A stretch of DNA of 64,000 nucleotides from an uncultured Planctomycetia bacterium (GTDB lineage: Bacteria > Planctomycetota > UBA1135 > GCA-002686595). A model generated the notes under the pieces. The model saw only the letters and a list, made by a program, of their open reading frames with translations, was not told the origin of the DNA and ran no database searches. Both the position numbers and the translations under genes were made by a program. Of the stretch, positions 39,023 through 47,321 are shown piece by piece (position 1 is the stretch's first letter; the number at the start of each line of letters is the position of its first letter). The DNA is taken from assembly GCA_938003765.1 (NCBI GenBank), contig CALKYE010000274.1, positions 5,156 to 69,155 on the forward strand, in the 5' to 3' direction.

Positions 39023-40705
39023 CTACGGTGCGACGACGAACTCCAGCGCGTCGCTCAACCCGACGTTGTGCGGAGCGAGGAAGCCGTTGTCGCGCCACCA
39101 GAACTGCGCGTGCACGTGCTGGCCGGCGAACAGGCCCGCGGCGTCGAGCACCTGGGGCGTGAACACGAACTGGAGCGTTCCGCTGCAGCCCGCGGCGCCC
39201 GAGGTCGAGAGCTGAACGGGCGTGCGGCGCAGCGGCGCGGCGACGCACAACGTTCCGCCGTGCAGCGGCGCTGCGTTCGGCGCCAGGCCCCAGAACAGCA
39301 TCCCCGGCGCGTTCTGCGTCGCGCCGAAGACGCGCGCCGACAGCCCGGCGCCGATCGTCAAGCTGGCGACGCCCTCGCCTCGAATCTGCGGCGCGCAGCC
39401 GTTGCTCGCCGTCTTGGCGGTGCAGTGGCTGGTGGCCGCGGGCGTCGCGCCGGCGAGCACGCGCGCCACGCCGCGTTGCGCGGACTCGGCGCGCGCGCCG
39501 ACCGCGAGTTCCTGCGCGCCGTCGAGGTTGAGGTCGACGCCGTCCGCCAGCGCTATGCCGAACTCTCCGTCGACGGCGTGTCCGACGAGAGTGGCCTCGA
39601 GCGCGAGCGTCACGGCGTCCAAGAGCCGCACGGCGCCGACTCGCCCGAGCGCTCCGGCGACGTGCTGCGGCGCGCCGGCCGCGAGTTCGCTGACGCCGTC
39701 GCCGTCGAAGTCGCACAGCGCGAGCGATCGGCCCACGCGCTCGCCGGGCGCGCCGATGTACTGCTCGAACGGTTGCGAGCTCAGCCCCGAGAAGCGCGCG
39801 ACGCGGCCCTGGTTCGCAGCGACGCCGAAGTGGTCGGGCGCTCCGACGGCGAAGTCGAGCACGCCGTCGCCGTCGCAGTCGCCCAGGCCCGCGAGCGCCA
39901 GGCCGAAGTGCTCGTTCGCGACGCCTCCGTAGCAGCTCCACAGCACGCTGTGCGAGCCGCCGTCGACGATGGCGACGCGTCCGCCGCCGACGCCCTGCGT
40001 GCTGTTGAACGGCGCGCCGGCGAGCCACTCGTCGTCGCCGTCGCCATCGAGGTCGCCCCAGCGGGCGAGGCTCGCGCCGAGCTGCTCGCCGTTCGCTTGG
40101 CCGCGCACGACCGGGAGGAACTGCGCGCTCGCGCCGGACACGATCACGACTGCGCCGTTGTCGACGAGCGCTCCCGAGTCGGCGCCGGGCTCGCCCGCGC
40201 CGAAGTCGTCCGTGCCGTCGCCGTCGACGTCGCCCAGGTTCGCCACGGCGAAGCCCATGCGACTGTTCGCGCCGCCGCCGAAGATCTGCGCCCAGCGCAC
40301 GCCCGTCTCGAGCGAGTAGACGTAGGCCGTGCCTTGGCTCGGATGCGACCACGTTGTTCCCGGCGCGCCGATCATCAGGTCGGGAAGGCCCGCGCCGTCG
40401 AGATCGTTCACCACCGCGAGCGAGAAGCCGAACTGCGCGCCGGGCGTGGCGCCGGTGAAGGTGCGCAGCACGCTCCCGTCGCGGCCGCTGTGGACGCGCA
40501 CGACGCCCTCGGGCGCTTCGAGCGGCGAGCCGACCGCGAAGTCCGCGACGCCGTCGCCGTCGACGTCGGGTGTGAACACGAGTGCGTGGCCGGCGCCGGA
40601 CGGAGCGGCGACGCCCTGGACGGTGTGGAGCGCGGCCTGCGCGAGGGCCGCGGCGGAGAGGGAGCTGAGCGCGAGCGCAGTGCGCGCGTGTCGATCGATC
40701 TGCAT
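39023..40705 (-). CDS. Second secreted FG-GAP propeller protein with C-terminal surface module
   Basis: 560 residues with signal peptide (RTALALSSLSAAALAQAAL). Seven FG-GAP loops: DVDGDGVADFAVGSP, DLDGAGLPDLMIGAP, DVDGDGTDDFGAGEP, DLDGDGDDEWLAGAP, DCDGDGVLDFAVGAP, DFDGDGVSELAAGAP and DLNLDGAQELAVGAR. This again predicts a seven-bladed propeller with Ca sites. The C-terminal module is complete: HCTAKTASNGCAPQI, GMLFWGLAPN, GTLCVAAPLRRTPVQLSTSG, RDNGFLAPHNVGLSDALEF and VVAP at the end. It is similar to the neighbour at 37058 in layout, less in sequence, so the duplication is not recent. A sigma factor gene lies 334 bases upstream. Confidence 0.85.
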   Translation of the reverse strand: MQIDRHARTALALSSLSAAALAQAALHTVQGVAAPSGAGHALVFTPDVDGDGVADFAVGSPLEAPEGVVRVHSGRDGSVLRTFTGATPGAQFGFSLAVVNDLDGAGLPDLMIGAPGTTWSHPSQGTAYVYSLETGVRWAQIFGGGANSRMGFAVANLGDVDGDGTDDFGAGEPGADSGALVDNGAVVIVSGASAQFLPVVRGQANGEQLGASLARWGDLDGDGDDEWLAGAPFNSTQGVGGGRVAIVDGGSHSVLWSCYGGVANEHFGLALAGLGDCDGDGVLDFAVGAPDHFGVAANQGRVARFSGLSSQPFEQYIGAPGERVGRSLALCDFDGDGVSELAAGAPQHVAGALGRVGAVRLLDAVTLALEATLVGHAVDGEFGIALADGVDLNLDGAQELAVGARAESAQRGVARVLAGATPAATSHCTAKTASNGCAPQIRGEGVASLTIGAGLSARVFGATQNAPGMLFWGLAPNAAPLHGGTLCVAAPLRRTPVQLSTSGAAGCSGTLQFVFTPQVLDAAGLFAGQHVHAQFWWRDNGFLAPHNVGLSDALEFVVAP

Positions 40706-41039
40706 GGCGTGAAGCGTTCGGTGAGAGGTGGAAGGCGCGCGGAGCGACTCGCTCCCGTCCGCGCCTGCGCCTCCATCCGCTCCGTCACGCGCGGGTCACG
40801 CGCCAGGTCGGGATTTCGAGCTCGACCTGCCTCGCCGACGGTCGGAGTCGCGCTTCCAGCGCTGTTGCGTCCCGCTCGCGTCGTCCGGGCGAGGGTCCCC
40901 GTGCGCGAGGTGTGTTGCACAGCATCCCGGCGACGACCGCGCCCCGTCGCGAATCCGCGCGGCGTCGCGAAGCGCTCTCCGAAGCGCGCCCGGCGCAGCG
41001 TTGCGCTCAGGCGTCACGCCTGAAGCACTCAGCCGTTGC
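40706..41039. other. 334-base region upstream of the FG-GAP gene
   Basis: Lies between the sigma factor gene end (41040) and the FG-GAP gene start (40705), both on the minus strand. It has a pair of 9-bp direct repeats GTCACGCGC at 40784-40792 and 40795-40803, spaced one helical turn (11 bases), which could be a regulator site. No gene seen. Confidence 0.4.
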
Positions 41040-41624
41040 CTACAGCCGCTCGGCGAGCTCCGCCAGCGCGCGCGACAGCAGCATCTTCACCGCGCCCTCG
41101 CTGCGGCCCATCTGCTGCCCGATCTCGGCCCGCGACAGCCCGACGATCTTCGCCAGCGTGATCACCTCGCGGTGCTCGTCGCTCAGGGCCTCGAAGGCGC
41201 GCTCGATGCGCTCGACCTCCTCGCGCAGGACCGCGGCCTGGCTGGGCGTCGCGAAGCGTCGGTAGCTCGCCAGCAGTCCGTCCGCCCCCGCCGGCGCCGC
41301 GTCGACGGAGACCTCGCGCCGCGCGTCGCGCTTCTCCGCCTGGTAGTAGTCGCGCTTGTGCGTGAGCTTGCGCAGCGCCGTGGTGAACAGCCACTGGCGG
41401 AACGCGCCCTCGCTGGGGAACTGGAAGCGCTCGAGGTGCTCGAGCACTTCGCGGCAGGTCGACTGCACGATGTCCGAGTGGGCCTCGTGGGCCCGCACCA
41501 GCGCGCCGGCGCGCAGCCGCACGTACGCGCGCAGGTCGGGGAGGCAGCGCTCGAGCAGCGCCTCGGCCGCGGCGCGGTCGCCTGCGGCAGCGCGCTCCGC
41601 CAACTGCAGAGTGTCGTCGCTCAT
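41040..41624 (-). CDS. ECF-type RNA polymerase sigma factor
   Basis: 194 residues. Region 2 is visible at about 20-90: RAYVRLRAGALVRAHEAHSD, then IVQSTCREVLEHLERFQF and FRQWLFTTALRKLTHKRDYY. Region 4 is at about 130-194: FEALSDEHREVITLAKIVGL, SRAEIGQQMGRSEGAVKMLL. These are the core- and -35-binding parts of an ECF sigma factor; no extra domain is present. It is divergent from a Ser/Thr kinase gene (41711) with 86 bases between. In Planctomycetes such sigma factors are often controlled by a neighbouring kinase rather than a classic anti-sigma factor, so a functional pair is likely. The target genes are not known. Confidence 0.9.
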   Translation of the reverse strand: MSDDTLQLAERAAAGDRAAAEALLERCLPDLRAYVRLRAGALVRAHEAHSDIVQSTCREVLEHLERFQFPSEGAFRQWLFTTALRKLTHKRDYYQAEKRDARREVSVDAAPAGADGLLASYRRFATPSQAAVLREEVERIERAFEALSDEHREVITLAKIVGLSRAEIGQQMGRSEGAVKMLLSRALAELAERL

Positions 41625-41710
41625 CGGGTTCGAGGGTTCAGGCTACCGCAGCGGCGGCGTCCGCGTGACTTCGGCTGGCGGAGCAGGATGGACAGCTCGG
41701 CGCGCGTACC

Positions 41711-44533
41711 ATGGTGCTCCTCGTCCCCACACAAGCGATGACCCGAGCCGATGCGACGCGCGATCCGCGCGACCAGCGCCTGGTGGAACTCGTGGCCGAG
41801 TGCATCGCCCGCCTGGACGAAGAGGGCGAGGCCGCGCTCGACGAGGTGTGCGCGCGCGAGCCGGAGCTCGCCGGACGCCTGCGCGAGCGCATCGAACGCC
41901 TGCGCGCGAGCGGGATGCTCGAGCCGGCGGAACTCGCGGGCGGAGTTCCGGAACGGCTGGGCGACTTCAAGCTCGTGCGACGCATCGCCAGCGGCGGCAT
42001 GGGAGTCGTGTACGAGGCGCGACAGCTCTCGATGGACCGCCGCGTCGCGCTCAAGCTCGTGCGGCCGCAGATGCTGTACTTCCCCGGGGCGCGCGAGCGC
42101 TTCCGCCGCGAGATCGACGCCGTCGCGCGCCTGTCGCACTCGGGCATCGCCGCGATCTACGTGTGCGGCGAGGAGGGCGAGCTGCCGTACTTCGCGATGG
42201 AGTACGTCGAGGGCGCGTCGCTGGCCGACGTCATCGCCGATCTCGCCGGGCGCTCGCCGCAGACGCTGCGCGGCGAAGACCTCCGCGCGTGCTTGCGGGC
42301 CCGTGCTCCGAAGGCCAGCGAGTCGCGCGCGAGCGATCTGTTCGAGGGCGATTGGACGCGCGCGTGCGCCCGCATCGTGCGCGACGCCGCCAACGTCGTG
42401 GAGTACGCCCACGCGTCCGGCGTGCTGCACCGCGACGTCAAGCCCGGCAACGTGCTCGTCACTCCGGCGGGACGCGTGGTCGTCGTCGACTTCGGTCTGG
42501 CGACGCTCGAGGGCGGTTCGACGCTCACGCGCAGCGGCGCGCAACTCGGATCCCTTCCGTACATGGCGCCCGAGCAATTGCGCGGCGAGCTCGCGCGCAT
42601 CGGTCCGCCGACCGACGTCTACGGCCTGGGAGTCACGCTCTACGAGCTGCTCGCGCTGCGCCGACCGTTCGACGCCGACAGCGCGGCCGGGTTCGAGCTG
42701 GCGATCGCCTCCAGCGCGCCGCCTGCGCTGCGCGCGCGCAATCCGGCGGTGTCGCGCGACCTCGAGACGGTTGCGCTGTGCGCGCTCGACGCCGATCCCG
42801 CGCGCCGCTACGCCACGCCGGGAGAGCTGGCGGCCGACCTCTCCCGCGTGCTCGCCGGGCGCGCGGTGCAGGCGCGCCGACTCGGTCCGCTCGGCCGCGT
42901 CCAGCGCTGGATCGTGCGCAAGCCGGCGCGCGCGTTCGCGGTGCTGGGCGGTCCGCTGCTCGCCGGCGTCGCGCTGTGGAGCACGCTCGCGTCGCGTCGC
43001 GAGGCCGAGTCCGCGCGCGTAGCTCAACAGATCGCGCGCCAGCAGTTCGACCTCACGCTCGACGCGATCGACGTCGTCGCGCAGCAAGGCGGCGAGCAGC
43101 CGATCGAGAAGTTGCTGGAGCTGATCGGCGGCGCGCAGCGCGCCTTCGCCGCGCTCGAAGCCCAGGTCGCCGACCCGCGCGCGCTCGACGACGAACGCGC
43201 CAAGCTCCTGATCCGCCGCGCCGAGCTGCTCGAGCAGATCGGGCGCCGCAGCGACGCCGCCGAAGCGTTCCGCGCTGCGGCCGACTCTGCGCGGCGCATG
43301 CTCGATTCGGGCGGCGAACCCGCGTTGTGGCGCACGCTCGCCGTCGATTGCCTCTCGCAACTGGGAGGCGTGATGCAGAGCCAGGCGCGCTGGCAGGAAG
43401 CGCTGGAGGCCTTCGACGAAGCGCGCGCGCTCGGCGAGCCGGTGCTCGCGGTCGCGCCGCCGGACTTGCTCGGTCGACGCTCGTGGGCTTCGGTCGAGAT
43501 CAACCGCGCGCAGCTCCTGAGACTGGCTGGCGAGCTCGACGAGGCGCGAGCGGGGTTCGCGCGCGCGCTCCCCGAGTTTCGCGCTCAACTCCTCACCGAC
43601 GGCGACGACGCGCAACTGCTCGACCTCACGGGCATCGCGCTCGCCGGCGCCGCCTTCGTCGAATGGCGCTCGGGTCAGGACGAGTCGGCGTACGCGATGT
43701 GGCGCGAGGCGCTCGAGGTGCTCGAGCGCGCGCACGCCCTCGAACCTGACTCTGCGAACTACGCCGACGATCTCGGCGCGACTTCGGCGCACCTGGGTCG
43801 CTCGCTGCTGCACCGCGATCGACTCGACCTCGCCCGGCCCGTGCTCGAGCGTTCGCGCACGCTGCTCGAGCAGCTCGTCGCGCGGCATCCCGAGTTCCCC
43901 GACTACCGCCAGCGGCTGGCGCAGACGCTCGACTCGTGCGCGTGGCTGGCGCGCAAGTCGGGCGACGACGAGCTGGCGCTCGCGACTTACGCCCGCGCGC
44001 TCGAGCACAACCGCGACCTCGTGGCGCGCTACGCGGACACGAACCTGTTCGCGCACGATCTCGCCGTCACGCTGACCAACTGCGCGGCGCTCGAGCACGA
44101 TCTCGCGCGCTTCGACGACGCGCTGACGCACTACGGCGAAGCGTGCGAGTTCTACGACGCGAGCCCACAGGACGTCGCGCCGGACGGGGTGCTGGCGGAG
44201 CCCGCGGCGTGGGCGTACCTGGGCCACGCGGCGTCTGCGATCGAACTCGGACAGTTCGCGCTCGCGCGCCAGCGCTTGGAGCGTGCGGCGCAGCTCGAGC
44301 GGCCGACCCCGGACGCGTGGAAGGAGTCGGCGAAGCTGTGGGGGCGGATCGCAGAGCGCGAGAAGCGTGACTCAGCGAGCAGCGACGGCCGAGCGCTCGA
44401 CCTCGCGTTCGAGGCTCTGCGCAAGGCGATCGAGCTGGGCTGGCGCGACGCCAGTGCGCTCGAGGCGCACGCGGACTGGGCGCCGCTGCGCTCTCACCCG
44501 CGCTTTGGCGAGTTGCTCGCGGCGTCGCGCTGA
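41711..44533 (+). CDS. Transmembrane Ser/Thr protein kinase with TPR-like outer domain
   Basis: 940 residues (start ATG 41711; ATG 41738 also possible). An N-terminal helical region (20-75) precedes the kinase domain (80-385): Gly loop IASGGMGVVYEA, K115 in VALKLV, catalytic loop HRDVKPGN (H240, D242), DFG at 260-262, and the PYMAPEQL activation-segment end. The kinase carries a ~50-residue insertion before the catalytic loop. A transmembrane helix lies at about 411-430 (AFAVLGGPLLAGVALWSTLA). The outer ~500 residues are TPR-like helical hairpins, probably a sensor or protein-binding surface. It is divergent from the sigma factor at 41040. Its 3' end overlaps the convergent kinase gene by 40 bases. 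Confidence 0.9.
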   Translation: MVLLVPTQAMTRADATRDPRDQRLVELVAECIARLDEEGEAALDEVCAREPELAGRLRERIERLRASGMLEPAELAGGVPERLGDFKLVRRIASGGMGVVYEARQLSMDRRVALKLVRPQMLYFPGARERFRREIDAVARLSHSGIAAIYVCGEEGELPYFAMEYVEGASLADVIADLAGRSPQTLRGEDLRACLRARAPKASESRASDLFEGDWTRACARIVRDAANVVEYAHASGVLHRDVKPGNVLVTPAGRVVVVDFGLATLEGGSTLTRSGAQLGSLPYMAPEQLRGELARIGPPTDVYGLGVTLYELLALRRPFDADSAAGFELAIASSAPPALRARNPAVSRDLETVALCALDADPARRYATPGELAADLSRVLAGRAVQARRLGPLGRVQRWIVRKPARAFAVLGGPLLAGVALWSTLASRREAESARVAQQIARQQFDLTLDAIDVVAQQGGEQPIEKLLELIGGAQRAFAALEAQVADPRALDDERAKLLIRRAELLEQIGRRSDAAEAFRAAADSARRMLDSGGEPALWRTLAVDCLSQLGGVMQSQARWQEALEAFDEARALGEPVLAVAPPDLLGRRSWASVEINRAQLLRLAGELDEARAGFARALPEFRAQLLTDGDDAQLLDLTGIALAGAAFVEWRSGQDESAYAMWREALEVLERAHALEPDSANYADDLGATSAHLGRSLLHRDRLDLARPVLERSRTLLEQLVARHPEFPDYRQRLAQTLDSCAWLARKSGDDELALATYARALEHNRDLVARYADTNLFAHDLAVTLTNCAALEHDLARFDDALTHYGEACEFYDASPQDVAPDGVLAEPAAWAYLGHAASAIELGQFALARQRLERAAQLERPTPDAWKESAKLWGRIAEREKRDSASSDGRALDLAFEALRKAIELGWRDASALEAHADWAPLRSHPRFGELLAASR

Positions 44534-46386
44534 GCGCGCTGTCGCGGCGGGTTCACCGGACCCGGTCGCTCGACGCGCACGGTCGCGCCCGCGGCTTGGA
44601 GGCGCCGGCCGAGGTCCTCGGCATCGTCAGGAGCGAGGCGCAGCGCGACCCACTTCGGTGCGTGGTCCACCACGTACTTGGCTTCGCTCAAGGTCGCGCC
44701 CGTCGCCTTGCGCAGCGCTGCGATGACCTCGAGCTTGCGTTCGCCCGCGGCGACCAGTTCGAGCGCCGCGCTCGCGCCGTAGGGCGCGCTGCCGATCTCG
44801 ATCACGCCGCGGCGGTCGCGCGAGGTCATCTCGCGTCGTGAAGCCACAGCCTCTGCCCACAGCGCGCAGTGGAACACCAGATCGCTGACGTCGTAGTACC
44901 ACTCGCGCGTCAGCGGCTCGTGCCGCCCCAGGCGCATCACGCTCGTCAGCGCGACCACTACGATCAGCACGTCCATCAGGCGGTCGAAGCCGCTGCGTGC
45001 TGGGGCCTCACGGAGGAGGCGCAAGGCGCCCCAGCCGGCGATCGCCGCCACCAGGGCGGCTGAGACACGCACGAACCACGCATCGGCGCGGCCGGGCTGA
45101 TCACCCCAGGCGCCGTACAGCGGTTCGAGCAAGCGCTCCGGCTCGAACGCCAGGTTCGCCATCAGCGTGGCGAGCATGGCGCACAGGCTGAAGCCGTACA
45201 TCGTTCCGCGCACCGTTCCGCGCAGCGTGAACGGCCGCGCGAGCAGCAGCGGGATCGCCACGGCGAGCGTCACCGTCCACGCGCCCTTCGCGAGCACGTT
45301 GCTCAGCGGCAAGTACCGGAAGATCATCGAGGCCGCGGCGAATGCGAGCACCGCGAACATCGAGAGCAGCGTGGATTGCGCGTCTTGCTCCTGGTGTCGC
45401 CGCTCTTCGCTGCGCGGACGCTCCTGCACAGAAGCGCTCGACGCTGCGGGCGCCGTCGCCGCGCTGCTCGGGGCCGGGCCGTTCAAGTCGGTCTCGAGTT
45501 CGCTGGCGCGTTGGTAGCGCCGGTCGCGGTCGCGTTCGAGCGCCTTGAGGACGATCGCGTCGAGCCGCACGTCGACCGCCGCGCGCTTGGACGGCGCGTC
45601 GAAACGACCGAGCGGCAACTCGCCGGTGAGCAGCTCGTACAGCATCACGCCCAACGCGTAGAGGTCCGCGCGATGGTCGACCTGCGTCGGGCGCTCGTAC
45701 TGCTCCGGCGCCATGTACGGCGGCGTTCCCATCGCCTGCGTCGCGCGCGTCAAGCCTTCCGCGCGGGAGTCGGCCAGCTTGGCGAGGCCGAAGTCCGCGA
45801 TCTTCAGCCGACCCTCGCGGTCGAGCAGCACGTTCTCGGGCTTGATGTCGCGGTGGACCACGCCGCGCGCGTGCGCGTAGTCGAGCGCGGCGCACAGCTG
45901 CGTCACGAGCCCCAGCACCTCGTCGGCCGCGAGCGCGCCGTCGCGCAGCACTTCGCGCAGGCTCGCGCCGTCGACGTACTCCATCACGAGGTACGGGAAC
46001 GGGCCCGCGACGCCCGCGTCGTGCACGGAGACGATCCCCGGGTGCTGCAGCGCCGCGAGCGCGCGCGCCTCGCGTTCGAAGCGCTCCGTGAAGCCCTCGC
46101 GCACCCACAGCTCGCGCGCGAGCACCTTGAGCGCGACCGTGCGGCCCAGGCTGCGTTGGCGCGCGCGGTACACCGCGCCCATCGCGCCGCGGCCGATGAG
46201 CGCCTCGAGTTCGAGCTGAGGGAAGTGCGGCGCGAGCTCCTCGAGCGTGGGCGCTTCGTCGCGCGCGGACTCCGTGGGCGGCGTGGGGAACGCCTGGCGC
46301 AGCAGGCAGGCGGGGCAAGCGGCGCTGTCCGTGGCGAGCGGAGCGCCGCAGCGCGGGCAGGAGTTGGAGTCGGGCGAGGGGACCAT
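44494..46386 (-). CDS. Ser/Thr protein kinase with zinc ribbon, membrane region and L7/L12-like domain
   Basis: 630 residues. Order of parts: a zinc ribbon (C10, C13, C24, C27; SCPRCGAPL and CPACLL), a kinase domain at about 60-320 (IGRGAMGAVYRARQ, VVHRDIKPENVLL, DFGLAKLAD, PPYMAPEQYERP), a Ser/Ala linker, about four membrane helices (340-470), and a C-terminal domain at 551-604 resembling the ribosomal protein L7/L12 C-terminal domain (KLEVIAALRKATGATLSEAK, then a PKWVALRLAPDDAEDLGRRL stretch). The sigma factor gene lies just upstream, 30 bases away on the same strand, so the two are likely cotranscribed. The gene ends inside the 3' end of the opposite kinase gene. Confidence 0.88.
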   Translation of the reverse strand: MVPSPDSNSCPRCGAPLATDSAACPACLLRQAFPTPPTESARDEAPTLEELAPHFPQLELEALIGRGAMGAVYRARQRSLGRTVALKVLARELWVREGFTERFEREARALAALQHPGIVSVHDAGVAGPFPYLVMEYVDGASLREVLRDGALAADEVLGLVTQLCAALDYAHARGVVHRDIKPENVLLDREGRLKIADFGLAKLADSRAEGLTRATQAMGTPPYMAPEQYERPTQVDHRADLYALGVMLYELLTGELPLGRFDAPSKRAAVDVRLDAIVLKALERDRDRRYQRASELETDLNGPAPSSAATAPAASSASVQERPRSEERRHQEQDAQSTLLSMFAVLAFAAASMIFRYLPLSNVLAKGAWTVTLAVAIPLLLARPFTLRGTVRGTMYGFSLCAMLATLMANLAFEPERLLEPLYGAWGDQPGRADAWFVRVSAALVAAIAGWGALRLLREAPARSGFDRLMDVLIVVVALTSVMRLGRHEPLTREWYYDVSDLVFHCALWAEAVASRREMTSRDRRGVIEIGSAPYGASAALELVAAGERKLEVIAALRKATGATLSEAKYVVDHAPKWVALRLAPDDAEDLGRRLQAAGATVRVERPGPVNPPRQRAQRDAASNSPKRG

Positions 46387-46416
46387 GGAAGCTGGAGAGA
46401 GGCGCCGCGCCGTGTG

Positions 46417-47280
46417 TTACCGGGAAAGTCGTCTTTCCGCGTCCGCGCTCGAGTCCAGGGCCTCGAACAGGCGCGCGAGCTCCTCCTCGAGCGAGCCGCC
46501 CTCGGCGAGCGTCTGGCGCACCTCGTGCTCGATCAGCTCGCGGCAGCGCCTTCGCAGACGGTGCAGCGCGACCCGCACGGCCCCTTCCGTGCGTCCGAGC
46601 TGCTCGGCGTGCCGGGCGTGCGCGCCGCGCTCGCTCTCGCCGACGAGCGCCGGCGCCAGCACCTCGAACACTTGCTCGTCGCCCGCCTGAACGGCCTCGG
46701 CGCGCAGTCGTTCGAGCGCGCGGCGGACGAGTTGCGTCGCCCAACTGCGCTCGAAGGCGCGCTCCGGGCTCGCGTCACTCGCAGGTTCGCTGGCCAGCCT
46801 CCGCTCGCCGTCCTCGGCGTCGATCGACACGATGCGCGCGCCGCCGCCGCGTTTGAGCCGCTCCTCGCGCCGCCGCGCGTCGTTCAGCGCGTGCGCCATC
46901 GCGCCCTTGAGGTACGAGCGCAGCGAGCCCTTGGCGGGATCGACGCGCTCGAGGTCCTCGCGCTCCAGGAGTTGCGCGAACAGCGCCTGCGTCGCGTCGG
47001 CGGCCTCGTCGGGAGCGAGTCCGCGCCGCCGCGCGAACAGGTAGAGCGGGAACCAGTACTGCTGGCACAGCTCCTCGAGCGCGCCGGCGCGGGCGTCCGG
47101 ACTGCGCAGCGAGAGCACCAGGCTCCAGCGCGTCGTTCGAAAGGCTCCTTCCAAGTCCGGCTCATCCCAAGCGCCTCGGAGCTGGAAAGCAAGCGCGGCG
47201 CCGGATCGCGCGGGGGATGCGCCGCCCGCGGACACAGCGCAGTCCGGGACGCTGGGATACCATCGGTCGGCGCGTTGCAT
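46417..47280 (-). CDS. ECF-type sigma factor (planctomycete kinase-linked kind)
   Basis: Up to 287 residues. Its core begins GAFRTTRWSLVLSLRSPD, a start typical of planctomycete ECF sigma factors. Region 2 (LCQQYWFPLYLFARRRGLA, then ATQALFAQLLEREDLERVDP and SLRSYLKGAMAHALND) and region 4 (EQLGRTEGAVRVALHRLRRR) are clear, with an acidic C-terminal tail (LEEELARLFEALDSSADAE). The start is uncertain: ATG at 47280, GTG at 47235, or a TTG just before the conserved core. The kinase gene begins 30 bases downstream. The divergent propeller gene starts at 47322, so one promoter region of only about 40-100 bases would serve both. Confidence 0.85.
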   Translation of the reverse strand: MQRADRWYPSVPDCAVSAGGASPARSGAALAFQLRGAWDEPDLEGAFRTTRWSLVLSLRSPDARAGALEELCQQYWFPLYLFARRRGLAPDEAADATQALFAQLLEREDLERVDPAKGSLRSYLKGAMAHALNDARRREERLKRGGGARIVSIDAEDGERRLASEPASDASPERAFERSWATQLVRRALERLRAEAVQAGDEQVFEVLAPALVGESERGAHARHAEQLGRTEGAVRVALHRLRRRCRELIEHEVRQTLAEGGSLEEELARLFEALDSSADAERRLSR

Positions 47281-47321
47281 CGACGCGCATCCAAAGGTTC
47301 ACGCACGAAGGAGACTCCAGC

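Noticed and set aside
37130..41023. A 1297-codon plus-strand frame opposite the FG-GAP genes
   Set aside because: Antisense to two genes with clear signal peptides and FG-GAP repeats on the minus strand; no motif of its own.
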